64,000 nucleotides of DNA from Yarrowia lipolytica. Its lineage: Eukaryota > Ascomycota > Dipodascomycetes > Dipodascales. Where the stretch lies: NCBI RefSeq assembly GCF_001761485.1, contig NC_090775.1, forward strand, positions 3,231,001 to 3,295,000, in the 5' to 3' direction. The position numbers were made by a program, and so were the translations under genes. Positions 40,607 through 51,395 of this stretch are shown piece after piece; within the stretch, counting starts at the first letter, position 1; every line of letters starts with the position of its first letter. A model generated the notes under the pieces. It had not been told where the DNA came from. It searched no databases and was given only the letters and a program-made list of their open reading frames with translations.

Positions 40607-42067
40607 ATGAACAGAGACGAGGCCATACAGGCCACACTAGACGCTCTGAACCAACCCATGGTCCGGGGCGATTCGTCCGACTACCTCAACAGCAGACCCA
40701 GCTTCCACTCCAGACGATCCTCTATCATGGCCCAACTGTCCACACCCAACCACCACGCCAGAACTCCCTCCGTGTCTATGTCCGACTCGGATCTCAGCTG
40801 TATGGACGAGAACAAGCGCCGGAGCCGCATATCCATTGATTTTTCGGGTCTGTACTCGCCAGCTTCATCGACTGGGGACTGGTGTGAGAAGGAACTGCTT
40901 AGTCCTGATCCCGAAATCGAGTCCCTCGACAAGAAACGGTCCTCCAAGGGCTCCGAGTTCTTCAAACGATGGTCGCTGGGACCTGCCACAAGCGTCACCC
41001 AAGTGTCACGACAAACCCAGGCACTTTTATCGCCCCAGGAGTTCCACACGGCCGAGTTTGAACCTCAATCATGCATGTGGCAACGAACACTCCAGGAGAT
41101 GGCCCGAACAGATAACACCCGTCTGGCACTGTTGGCTCGAAACTCGAACGCAAACTCGTACCCACTGCAGTCTATGCACAACAGGAAACGCCACTCTTGC
41201 GACTTTACCAGCTCAACTACAGCTTCCAATGGTCTGGGTCTCGGCCTGGGCCCTCTCCGAGCTAGCACTCCTGTAAAGGGCCCTAACAACCCATTTGTGC
41301 CTTTTTCCTTCGAGACGGGTAGTGAAGAGTCCACAGAGTCGCCCGTCCACACAAAGCTCAAGCATCGGACCTCCATGTCTCGAACTCGGCCGCTGTCCAT
41401 GACACGATCCACGTCTCAAAAATTCAACTCTGGTAACTTTTCGCTCAGACAACGGGCAGGAACACCCACGCCGACCAGAGACGGCGACAGTACGCAAGTG
41501 GATAGCTTTGTTTTTGGTGCTGGAGACATGTCTTCGGACTCAAACTCCACTGCCGTGGACCCTCTGGACACCCAACACACCCAGGAGGTGCTCTCCAAAC
41601 CGCCCCTGGATCCCACAATCCCCATCACGGACTGGAGCCAAAAGGCCCAGCTCGTTAAACTTATTTGTGCGTCTATCCAAGATGCTCCCACTATGATGGC
41701 GTACATCAACTTGCTATGGACCGCCCTCTCCAACCCCGAGAACCTGAATCTCAACAAGATTGATATTGTTCCAAGCTCGCTGGAGGACGTTGCTGCGCTG
41801 CAGGACAACCTGGTTCTGTTTGTGTCTGAAATCGACGTGAAGGCCATGGTCTCTGCCGGATGGATCCGGTTCTACAAGGTCATGTATGCGTCTGCTGTGG
41901 TGTCTGCTACAATTGGACTGCTGGCATTCCAGACCTTGCTGCTACTGCTCTACCTGTGCGTGGCTTCGGTGATCATCCTGGGTAGCAACATTTTGCACAA
42001 ATTTGAAAAGAAGACCCAGCCTCAGGAGGCTGCAAAGGTGCTCGCTAAGGAGTGTAAGGAGGAGTAA
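40607..42067 (+). CDS. Ser/Thr-rich protein with hydrophobic C-terminal hairpin, unknown function
   Basis: I do not recognise this 486-residue protein. The first 330 residues are Ser-, Thr- and Pro-rich and basic, with many possible phosphorylation sites of the RxxS type (RRSS, RKRHS, RHRTS-like). A short globular part (about residues 345-420) is predicted helical (WSQKAQLVKLICASIQD). It is followed by a long hydrophobic stretch (about residues 424-465), enough for one long or two short membrane helices, and by a charged tail. The layout (disordered cytosolic head, hairpin anchor near the C-terminus) suits an ER, nuclear-envelope or lipid-droplet protein, but that is inference. The ATG follows TTGCATC. 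Confidence 0.8.
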   Translation: MNRDEAIQATLDALNQPMVRGDSSDYLNSRPSFHSRRSSIMAQLSTPNHHARTPSVSMSDSDLSCMDENKRRSRISIDFSGLYSPASSTGDWCEKELLSPDPEIESLDKKRSSKGSEFFKRWSLGPATSVTQVSRQTQALLSPQEFHTAEFEPQSCMWQRTLQEMARTDNTRLALLARNSNANSYPLQSMHNRKRHSCDFTSSTTASNGLGLGLGPLRASTPVKGPNNPFVPFSFETGSEESTESPVHTKLKHRTSMSRTRPLSMTRSTSQKFNSGNFSLRQRAGTPTPTRDGDSTQVDSFVFGAGDMSSDSNSTAVDPLDTQHTQEVLSKPPLDPTIPITDWSQKAQLVKLICASIQDAPTMMAYINLLWTALSNPENLNLNKIDIVPSSLEDVAALQDNLVLFVSEIDVKAMVSAGWIRFYKVMYASAVVSATIGLLAFQTLLLLLYLCVASVIILGSNILHKFEKKTQPQEAAKVLAKECKEE

Positions 42068-42751
42068 TTAATTATAGGGTGCACCTAAATAGAATGCATA
42101 TGGCTCACACGCCAAAATATATTAACACGTAATACAACTATCGTACTGTTCTCAGGCGCTCATTGTTCGTAGACCCTCATGCTACACTGACTACAGTAAA
42201 TCATTTGAGTTGAGTACATAATCTTGTGTGACTTAGAAGACCTGCTACAGTAAAAGTACAAGTACAGGGATACCAGTACAGTAGCTACTGTCATACAGTA
42301 GTCGGTGGCTCCATATTAGATCCCACCTGCACAAGTATTTACAGTGTACAGTACTTGTACTTGTGCTTTAGTAGTCAACTAATACTGCCAAACGCCTTAG
42401 CTGATAATATAATCCTTTCAGCTGATAGGGGTGCCGCAGGGCCGAAAGAGGCAACTAATAAACGAATAATGGGGGCTCTCAAATATGATCGATTCTGACA
42501 TAATACCAGCCCGACAGGTCGACAAGTCTCTCAATTCGTCACTTCGAGGTACTTACACAGAATGTATGTACGAGTACGATACTTGTAAACGGTATCTGCC
42601 AATCTCGATACTTCTACATGTGAATAGTCTGACAGTGGCCACCATACTGTAAACAGTTTACAAGATCTCTCTTTCTCTTAATTCATGCTTATCCTTATAT
42701 TCATAACTATCATTAAACAGTTTACTGTTGCTGTTGTTGTCCCATTGTAGT
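42068..42751. other. Convergent 3' region
   Basis: A 684-bp AT-rich region dense in GTACTTGTAC and TACAGTA words (42255..42375). No gene was seen. Confidence 0.6.
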
Positions 42752-43423
42752 TTACATCTTGGGAAGAGAAGGACCAACATAAATTTCCTCCAGGCCCTTT
42801 CTGAGATCCGCGGGAATTGGAACCGCCTTGTTGGTGGTCGAGTCGACGAAGACATGCACAAATTTTCCCAGAGCCTTGACCTTTTGGTTTCTCAGCTCTC
42901 TGAACAGAGCCTCTTCTGTGGTGGCAGGTACGGGATCTTCTCCGGAGTTGGCCCAGGCCTCGTAGACAATGCTTTCTGCTGACTCCTCTTGCTCGGCCGT
43001 TTTGCTCTGTTGAAAGACTCCGATCTCAAACTCCACAGACGATCGTCCAAGTTTCCGTACTGCCAGACCGAGCACCAGAGGTTTGGGGAATCCGTCGATG
43101 ATCTCGAAGTATTCTGAGCCTGAGGCGACCACGAGAGCCCGTAGATCGCCCATCACGTTATGTTTGCATTGATCCCAGTAGTATCCGTTAACAAGTGCAT
43201 CGTAGAAGTGGTAGTAGACAGCGTTGTTGAGATGGCCATATTGGTCGTTGTCAGACCATCGAGTCGACTGAGTAACCACGAAGGGGTACTCCTTGAGCTT
43301 GGGTCGTGTGATTCGGGGGGCCATGTTAGATGTGGAAGACGTAAATAGTCGTTTGGTGGTAGGTGTATGGGCCGACAGAGTAGAGACACCTTTAATAGAA
43401 AGATTCAGAGATCGTAACATCAT
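42752..43423 (-). CDS. Hot-dog-fold thioesterase (4HBT type), probably mitochondrial
   Basis: The protein has 223 residues from the ATG at 43423; a second ATG follows directly. A basic, Ser/Thr-rich N-terminus of about 33 residues resembles a mitochondrial presequence and precedes MAPRITRPKL, an alternative internal start. The domain is an acyl-CoA thioesterase of the YbgC/4HBT type: the catalytic block TRWSDNDQYGHLNNAVYYHFYDAL contains the Asp and the HxNN-like motif of the family. It ends GPSLPKM. The substrate chain length is not evident. The frame is open further upstream but only from a GTG. Confidence 0.85.
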   Translation of the reverse strand: MMLRSLNLSIKGVSTLSAHTPTTKRLFTSSTSNMAPRITRPKLKEYPFVVTQSTRWSDNDQYGHLNNAVYYHFYDALVNGYYWDQCKHNVMGDLRALVVASGSEYFEIIDGFPKPLVLGLAVRKLGRSSVEFEIGVFQQSKTAEQEESAESIVYEAWANSGEDPVPATTEEALFRELRNQKVKALGKFVHVFVDSTTNKAVPIPADLRKGLEEIYVGPSLPKM

Positions 43424-45480
43424 GGGCTGATATAAGAGTGTTAGAGTTACCTCGGCAGGTGAGTAGGGTGGAGATGGGGAAATACACACAGACAAACAAG
43501 ACTCTAGAGACGCTGTCACAATTACGAGACTACTACAATGCCATTTATTCTGCTTCAGATTATCAAAATTCAGACCATCATTACTACATCCCACCCTTGC
43601 AGTTGAAAGACCTCGGTAAAAACACTAATTCATGTGATGGCGGCCATTACCCCGTGGGGAAGGTTAATAAATATGGTGGGGGAGGGGTGATAATTACAAT
43701 TGTCGAGATGTGACGCTGAAAGAGTAGAACTTCTTGAAAATTGTGTACAATTGCATCCCACTTAAAACTTAGAGTGTGATTTGTACAAAAATGATACCGT
43801 TTGTCATTTCCCACCTCTTTGCTTACTAAGCAACATAAAGGCTTTGCATCACCCCAATTAATCCGATCGACCGAAGTATAATATCCAGCGCAAGTTTCAG
43901 CGCTCCGGAACAATTGTTGCCCTGTAACAGATTGAAGATCACATGACCCATCTTCCGACTCCTACCCTGTCTTTGAGGTCTCTTGGCTGCATTATTGTGG
44001 GTTATTGTGGTGTGATGTTTCGGAAAAAGTGGTGCGACCATTGGGAGTGTACGAGACTTGGATTAACCAAGTGAACAAGCACCAACAGTAGGATGGTGTT
44101 GGAAAGTGCCCATGGATAGCTATGGATGTACTATTTAGCAATACGGGAGATGAGTATAAAAACATGCATAGATGGGCCGATTGCTTCAGATGACAAGAGA
44201 ATCATTGTGGTTGATACTCCTTTCTCTGTATTATGACACCTCCTTGATTACTGGTTGATTCAGGCTTCAGACTTTCCATCCTTGATGCGAACTCTGAACT
44301 CTGCCTACAGGTGTACGAGTATATATACTGATCAAAGAACGAGTACTGCTTACTAACAGACCCACCGACTGACACAAATGCCGTACGATCCAACCACAGC
44401 ACGTCCTTCTGTTTATTTGCACTCTTGAGACGCACGTCTACACGGCGTTTGGCACTAAACCCCGTACATATTGCGCAGGCGTTGGGGTACATGAGGCAAA
44501 CTTTCGGGCTGGGGTCGGGATATGATGATGGTGAGAATGTAGTTTCGGGGATGAGTCGGTGTTGTAGAAGGGAAATACGTGGCTGTGCTTTAAATAAAAG
44601 AATGGGACAGATTACGTAGCACGTAGATAGGATGGCCACGTTCCATACTCGTAATGTATTCGCATACACTGTTAAGGATCAGCTGGGTTATACTCTGCTG
44701 CCTGGCTTTCATGTATGTTGGAGAGGAGGCGTATTGTGTGGTTGTACTTGAGGTTCGTTAGGGTCTTGTATATACAGCGCGAAATGAGGCAGCCCTTGTA
44801 CCGGTAGCTAATAGGCAAGCGCTTTTTTTGGTCTACATATTCACCCCATGCCATTCTTAAGGGCACTGGGATTTGTATTGTTACTGGTCGGAAAGAATCG
44901 GCAGCACTGTGTGGGGAGACTGGGATGGCCGAATATGGCGCAGCTGAAACAGGGTAGTTCTCCCATTAATTAAAGATAGAAGTTCTTTGCACAGCCAGAG
45001 CCCGCCAGCCGGGTAGCATACCCAATGACTCGTTCACATGACTATAAAACGGACCCGGAAAAATCCAACATTTCGCTCTACATGCAGATGCAGGTTGGCC
45101 CGGAAATATCCGGATGGGCGGTCAAACTAGCAAGTGGCGTGTCGATTAAATACGGGCAAGAACTTGTGTTTGTAGTAATGATATGAAGTTGAGCCGATTG
45201 GGGTGTCTCCTCTCTATAAGTACTCTCCCCTCATTTTGTTCACTCTTCCCCCACCCTACCTCAACCATCATATGATGAACCTAGTTGCTGTGCGTCTAAC
45301 TAGCCTAACCTTCGTGCAACCTTAGTTCGGGGTCAGTAGATATACAGGCCAGGACACAGCTCTAGCTTTCCATTCAATTGCACCCAGAGTGTAGTGAGTG
45401 ACCAAACGACACGAACGGCACGCAATCAACACCGACACAAACAGATCCGACAAACACTCTCCTTCTGACACACACAGACC
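43424..45480. other. Divergent region thioesterase / Mic60-like
   Basis: A 2.1-kb region. A minus-strand frame of 155 codons (44202..44669) begins at a GTG and has no recognisable motif, so I leave it out. The promoter of the right-hand gene has a C/T-rich stretch and TATAAGTA near 45216. Confidence 0.5.
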
Positions 45481-46782
45481 ATGTACAAATACATGACTCG
45501 CGCGGGGTCCAAAGTGGCCTGCCGATTCACCCGCAACATGAGCACCCAAGCACACAAAAGCTCGCCCGGCAAGTTTCGAAAACTCGTTAGACTCACGGCG
45601 GGCGGATGTCTCGTGGGATACACCGCTGCCGTCTTTTTCGCCTCTCGAGACGAGCGGTTCAGAGACATTTTTATCGAAAAGTTCCCGTTTGGCCGGCCCA
45701 TTGGCGAGTACTTCGAGGAGCAAGAAATCAAGAAAAACAGAGACTCGCCCAAGCCCAAGCCTATTCCTACTTCTCCTTCTGGCCAGCCCAATGCTCGAAC
45801 CAGCCATCTGTCGGCCCTGTACCCCGACAAATCCAACCCTAACGCCATGACCAACAACCCCGATGGGGACTCGCACCAAGAGCGAAAGTTCAACCTCGAG
45901 AGAGCTCTTTCTTCCAAGGGCACCAAGAAGGAATACTTTGACCCTCTGACTGAGAACCAGGGCAACTTCTTCGACCCCTCAAGTGGAGTGGTTGCCGAGG
46001 AACACAAGGAGTACCTGCCCCTGATTCTGCTGCACGACTCGGCCGACCATGCTGCCCGACACTCGGCTATGGCTCTCAACGACCTCATCTCCTCCATCAA
46101 CACCTCCATTGTCACCAACGACTCGGTTAAGAACGTCTCCGACTCGCTCATCCAGCTGTCCGAGTTTGTTGCCGTCAACCACCCCGAGATCCAGACCCAG
46201 CTGTCTGAGCGTCTGGGCGAAAAGGCCCGCCGATTCCATGCGCTGGGCGAGCATTACCACACCATTATCCAGGACTTTCTGCAAAACGAGGTCGAGCACG
46301 GGCCTCACCAGGGCCACGCCGCAGAGGTCGAATTGACCATCTACGAGACCGACAAAATGAGAGACCTGCGAAAGAACGTGATCCAGGAAATCCATGATAC
46401 AGAAGACCTGCTGGTGAAGTACTGCAACCGGTACTCGCGACCCGAGGGACCCGTAGCAGAGGTCATCACTCGACGGGTGCCCACAGTTGAGACTGTGACT
46501 CTGGAGCCCATTGACTCGACTGCCAAGGCAGCCTTTGACGCGTCCAAGTACAAGTCTCAGATCTCAGCAGCCGAGCAGTCGCTAGCCGTGCTGGTGGCCG
46601 CAGTGCAGCACTCGTCGGTTCTGGGGGTGGACCCGTTTGTGGAGGGCGTCAAGCAGGCCATCAACAATGTGGACATTGGAGATCGGTCCAAGATTCTGAC
46701 CGAGGCTCTCAAGAACGTGACTGTTCCCAGTGACGTCAACCTCACTCCTTATCTGGAGCAGATCACCGACAAGAGTTCCTAA
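45481..46782 (+). CDS. Mic60/mitofilin-like mitochondrial inner-membrane protein
   Basis: This 433-residue protein begins with a basic presequence (MYKYMTRAGSKVACRFTRN). It then has one membrane helix (about residues 37-54). Next comes a segment, ERFRDIFIEKFPFGRPIGEYFEE, that resembles the region just after the membrane helix in fungal Mic60. The rest is helical and charged (HDSADHAARHSAMALNDLISSI). Mic60 is the MICOS core subunit that shapes cristae junctions, but it is usually about 540 residues with a conserved C-terminal mitofilin signature, which I do not see here. It could be a divergent or shortened Mic60 relative or another single-span mitochondrial protein. An organelle location is more secure than the family. 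Confidence 0.75.
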   Translation: MYKYMTRAGSKVACRFTRNMSTQAHKSSPGKFRKLVRLTAGGCLVGYTAAVFFASRDERFRDIFIEKFPFGRPIGEYFEEQEIKKNRDSPKPKPIPTSPSGQPNARTSHLSALYPDKSNPNAMTNNPDGDSHQERKFNLERALSSKGTKKEYFDPLTENQGNFFDPSSGVVAEEHKEYLPLILLHDSADHAARHSAMALNDLISSINTSIVTNDSVKNVSDSLIQLSEFVAVNHPEIQTQLSERLGEKARRFHALGEHYHTIIQDFLQNEVEHGPHQGHAAEVELTIYETDKMRDLRKNVIQEIHDTEDLLVKYCNRYSRPEGPVAEVITRRVPTVETVTLEPIDSTAKAAFDASKYKSQISAAEQSLAVLVAAVQHSSVLGVDPFVEGVKQAINNVDIGDRSKILTEALKNVTVPSDVNLTPYLEQITDKSS

Positions 46783-47805
46783 CTTGCAAGCATTTATCTA
46801 ACGTTATTGATTATGGAAACGATAGACTATGGCCCGTAGGGTTGTATTGACATGAAACCAGACCGAAGTGTACCATACGAGTGTGTAATTCGGAGGAGGC
46901 ACAAAAAGGGAGACTCAATGTAGAAATGTTCACAATTGAAGTTGGGTTGCTCAATCATATTGTGACAGTTATGTTCAGCAGCATTTACAGGTGGATGCAC
47001 GACATCCGTGGTCAACTCGTACTTGTCACCTGAAGATGTGGTAAGTTGGAATCCACTGTCTTTCATGTGTCCCAGACACTCTAGACTCATGTCTTGTACC
47101 TTTTATCTGGAATTAGTAAAGGTACGACTTCTTTATCATTGTCTCCTTAGAATGCATCTAGAGAGAGAAATGACACGCATTGGGCGAGTTGGCTTAGTTA
47201 GCTTGTATAGATATTTTAGCTACGCAATGGGAATATACTGTACAGTACCAAGAAGTGCCGAACGTACTCTCCATAATCACATGATCTTGGCACACGGCTG
47301 ATCTCGTTCACATGGAGTGCAAGTACTCGTATAGCAGAGAGGAGAAGATCGCCGTGACATCGTGTTGTCACATGTATGGTGTCGGGCAGTGAGCTTGACA
47401 AACATTAGTTAACGAGGCAGATGACAGATTATAGACCAGTTCGACTGGATGCCTGAACGGGTTTCGTCAGGGTTCGTCAGGGTTTCGCATGGCTGTCGTC
47501 GACGGTGGAAATTGTGTAAAACTCGAACTGAAAGTTCTTTTGGAAGTTAAACCATCGTTGGTCGAGAAAGCATCTGGAGATGATAGCTTGGATTCTCGAA
47601 AAAGTTTTCAATATTCAATAATACACGGACACACCTCCGCTACGGGGGCTACGGTTGAGTTGACGCATGAGGAGCTACCTCTTCGTCGGCTCGCGTTCAA
47701 TAAATAATATCGATTGCTCGCAAATGTGTTCATTAGTGCATTTTCTAAATGACACCTTTTGAGATGGCTAAATGCCTTTTGTAACTTCCCTAATAAAAGA
47801 GTTGT
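46783..47805. other. Convergent 3' region Mic60-like / RPL25
   Basis: A 1.0-kb spacer with a short direct repeat (TTCGTCAGGG at about 47463 and 47473). No gene was seen. Confidence 0.55.
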
Positions 47806-48231
47806 TTAGATGTAACCGATCTTGTTGGCAATGTCAAGAGCATCGTGGTCGGCGGTGAGTCGGACGAAAGCCTTCTTCTTACCGTCGGGTCGGATGAGGG
47901 TGTTGACAGAGGCAATCTCGACCTCGTAGAGCTTCTTGATAGCATCTCGGATCTGGTACTTGTTGGCCTTCTTGTTGACAATGAAGACAAGGGTGTTGGA
48001 GTCCTCGATCTTCTTCATGGCAGTCTCAGTGTTAAGGGGAGAGATGATGACATCGTAAGAGTCCATTCGGGGGTAGTGAGCAACGGCCTTTCGCTGGTAC
48101 AGGGGCTTCTTGGGGAGCTCAAGGACCTTGGGTCGTCGGAAGATGGTGGAGGATCGGTACTTGAGGGTCTTGGAGCCGTTGGTACCCTTGAGGGCAGCCT
48201 TCTTGGCGTTCTGAGCTTGAGTGGCGGCCAT
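47806..48231 (-). CDS. RPL25: Large-subunit ribosomal protein uL23 (Rpl25)
   Basis: This 141-residue protein matches uL23, which surrounds the polypeptide exit site and docks SRP. The basic N-terminal extension is [16 protein letters not shown]. The conserved part reads [33 protein letters not shown] in part, then [37 protein letters not shown] in part, and ends [11 protein letters not shown]. Unlike the S. cerevisiae gene, the coding region shows no intron. TTAGGG at 48334..48339 faces a reverse copy (TAACCCTA), about 100 bp upstream. Confidence 0.97.
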   Translation of the reverse strand: MAATQAQNAKKAALKGTNGSKTLKYRSSTIFRRPKVLELPKKPLYQRKAVAHYPRMDSYDVIISPLNTETAMKKIEDSNTLVFIVNKKANKYQIRDAIKKLYEVEIASVNTLIRPDGKKKAFVRLTADHDALDIANKIGYI

Positions 48232-48924
48232 TGTTGATGTCGTGAGTGTGAGCTGAGGAACTAAGATTTTTGAGCCGGCGGATTTGATGTAGTGAAAAGT
48301 TTGGCACCGCTTTAGGTTAGCCTGTGACTGTCTTTAGGGCTAACCCTAGACTAAAGGCAGGGTAACTCTGTGTGGGAGCGGAAGATGTGGTAGGGGAATT
48401 ATTACCAGGTAAATATTTGTCTTGTAGTGGCATGTGGACAGAAACATTCAACCATAATGACGATTTCTAGAGCTATATTTAGGGTCGTCTAAAATAGGTC
48501 ACGTGGATAGATGACCCCAAAAAGGACGAACCTTAAACCCTTATTGGTAGACGGAGTTTGGACTTGGTGATGGGATGGATGGATGGAGCTATAGAAGTGC
48601 GCGTTCGAAGATCGCCATGCACTAAATAATGGGCCTTATTCTCCGGACTTGTTGCATGTTATTGCCCAGGAGCGTCATATGACTTTTTGCAGATTATGTC
48701 ACGTGATAAAGCATTACTTCGAAGATTAATGTGCTAAACGTCTACTTGTGCGAACTGTTGCCCTACAATACAGAGTCAGTAGGTCGTCTGTTGACATACA
48801 ACAAGTACTCCCAACTAAACTTATTTAACCGCGGATGTACTGCAGGTTAATATCTCACTGAACATTGTGGAATAAAAGCACAGGTATAAGGCCCGCCACG
48901 CAGATACACTATTCAAGTTCATTA
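48232..48924. promoter_or_regulatory. RPL25 promoter region
   Basis: This region carries the TTAGGG/CCCTAA inverted pair at 48334..48348, a TTAGGTTAG word at 48312, and CACGTG boxes near 48498 and 48702. No coding gene; the zinc-finger microprotein gene ends at its right edge. Confidence 0.5.
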
Positions 48925-49113
48925 CTAATGAAATTCGTATCTATCGGCCATCATTCGGGCTTCTACCGTTGCTCTGTTGACAATGGTGATGTGGGGCTTC
49001 TTGCATCCAGAGGTGCGAAAGTGGCGGTTGAAGCCCATGGGATCGAATGTATGTCCACATTGGGAACACGTGACTGTAATTTTTTTCTGCGAGTTGGGGA
49101 CTGAATAATACAT
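48925..49113 (-). CDS. 62-residue C2HC zinc-finger microprotein
   Basis: This is a short single-exon gene. Residues 16-37 carry a zinc-finger-like pattern, CSQCGHTFDPMGFNRHFRTS then GC: Cys-x2-Cys, a spacer with Phe and hydrophobic residues, His, then Cys. The N-terminus MYYSVPNSQKK and the C-terminus (VEARMMADRYEFH) are polar. A TATA box at 49153..49158 lies 40 bp upstream of the ATG, which supports a real transcription unit. Another ATG at 49141, in another frame, lies closer to the TATA box. Function unknown; a DNA- or RNA-binding or protein-docking role would be inference. Confidence 0.55.
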   Translation of the reverse strand: MYYSVPNSQKKITVTCSQCGHTFDPMGFNRHFRTSGCKKPHITIVNRATVEARMMADRYEFH

Positions 49114-51395
49114 GGAGATGGAGAGAATGGATGTGTTTCATGGGCTTCTCCCTATATACTGGTATTTTGTGGAATGGTCTTTTGGGGCATACTGACCAGT
49201 CGCCTTCTTGTCCGGAAGTAGTTGGAATGTGCGGTGTGAAAAGGTCACAATCCTGACGAATAACGGGCTTCGTGGGTCAGTGTAAGTACTAGAGGGAACT
49301 ATCTCACTTGCTGGAGCATTGTACAACTACAGGCATGAAAAAGTCAATGAGTGGTACTTGTACTCCAAAGCGACACTTTCACCGTTCTCTTGGTATGTGT
49401 GCTGTTTGGACTTGGTATAGCATGAGCAAAGGTTGAAATGTTTCCCTTGAGAGTGGTCATATCATGCTGAAGTCGCAGGAAAATGATAAGTCATTTTTCC
49501 ACAAACATGACGGGCATCCACAGATTGTGATCCACATATTGTCAAAGCATTACTCAATACTTGAACTTTTCGACTGTCCATCATCAGAATGCTTCCAGAT
49601 TAAACCCACAACTTCATCCAGGACGATAGCAACTTGACACGACTTGATCGATCTCTTGTACGTATTGAAGAAATCGAACAGAAGGATGAATGACTTCCCA
49701 TACTTCCTTTCCATGTGACGAGCAGCTCTTACAACAATGCAGACCCCTCATCCAGTAGCGACACACCACCACGTAAGGGAACTGACATCGGCTGCTGAAA
49801 TATAGATTATCTCTGTCATTTTTTTCAGACAAAAGATGAATATAATCTACTGATGGGGTAACTCTTAGACAGTCCCAAGAGCCGTGGGAGCTGTTTTTTT
49901 TCTGGACCCAATGTCATCCCGGACTTAAGCGGAGATGATGTCCCAAATGGTTGTGACAAATGAATCAAGAGTGGGTCCGTGGTGTCTCATTCACCACATC
50001 GAGATACACAAACTCCCTTCTAATGAATAGTTAACAGCTGGACCACCATTTATACCTGCTATACAACCAATAGTACCTATTATTATACACCTCATGTCGA
50101 TACTTTCACTTTCTGCCACTACGATGTTTTCACATCTCGTATCTCTCGTGTCCATCCCACATGAGTAGCGAACAAATCGCACTATTCAAAGTCAGTTTAT
50201 GTTTAATATGGGTCCATTTGAGCCATTACATACGCTGATTAGGGTCCCAGAAGGCTACAAATAGCTGCCGTGCCTCGGCATTCTTGGCAGATCGATGTGC
50301 CATATCTACATATCCTATTTGGCGACATTCAAACATACGAAAATCACAAAAAATTAAAAACGCTCAGATCTGGAAATGTAAAAATAGTAATGATGGCACA
50401 ACAGCGTCCCCACTCGCCTCCCCAACATGCACTTGTCAAAGTCGTTCCGATCGCAAACAAACGTAAGCTCCTAGATCGAAGTTACTGTAAAACGAGGTGC
50501 AAATCTCGTCAAGAATACGACCCTGCCTATCTTTGCCAATATCTACAGCACTCACGCAAGCAGTAAGTGAAGTACTGTAACCCAGAATCACATACAGTAT
50601 ACTTGATGTTTTGCACCATATACTCACCTGTCTGACTGTTGAGACCTCGAAAATACCACCCTGGGCGTAACACAGTTATGGCTGCCGATCAGTCTCGATT
50701 ATGATGCACACCTCATTTATACATTGCTCGATAGCTCTTGTGTTGCTCCTGTTGGTAAGCATAGTTATCACTTGAGTCATTTATTGCAGAGAAAGTGTGT
50801 GTAACCAAAAATACTGGTGGACGGACTTTAGCGCACCCGAAAAGCGTACTGTAGGGAGAGCGAGAGAGATGCAGATGGTCTGTACGATCGGAGATACTGT
50901 ATGTACTACTCTGTGCTGAGAGAGATAATACCGCTGTTAAGAAGAGACCGAATATGAATGAATTTCGACACTGCGCACAAACTATTTGGTTGATTCAGCC
51001 ACTCACTCACCAACAGTCGCCACTATACGGACGATTCTCGGAGATAACCCAAACGTAGCCGCTTGGCCCGAAACAAGAAACCACAGTGGTGTGCTTTTTG
51101 CACTTTCAGTTCTACAATCGCATCCGTTTCGAGTAACCGGGCTTAGCGTAACTGTCTTTAGCTTGACACAGTACAGTAGCTACTGGTAGAGACAAACGCA
51201 AGTCCACCTAAGAGGCGTTGATTTGTATTGAAAAATCAATCTGGGTGGGGTTATGTCAACACCTCAAGTGGCGTTGATAAAACGTATGTCACATCACATG
51301 TCTTACCAATTCTACATGCTGTACAACCATAGACTGCCACTTTTCGTCTGAACTCGTACTTGTATATTATGCTATGTATTAAAAAGAGAATGCAA
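49114..51395. other. 2.3-kb intergenic region
   Basis: No supported coding frame; the longest are below 100 codons. It contains the microprotein promoter at the left and a GTACTTGTAC word near 49352. No RNA gene was recognised. Confidence 0.5.
49153..49158 (-). promoter_or_regulatory. TATA box of zinc-finger microprotein gene
   Basis: TATATA on the minus strand, 40 bp before the ATG at 49113. Confidence 0.5.

Noticed and set aside
44202-44669. 155-codon minus-strand frame
   Set aside because: GTG start, Cys/Ser-rich random-looking sequence, no motif, no promoter signal nearby.
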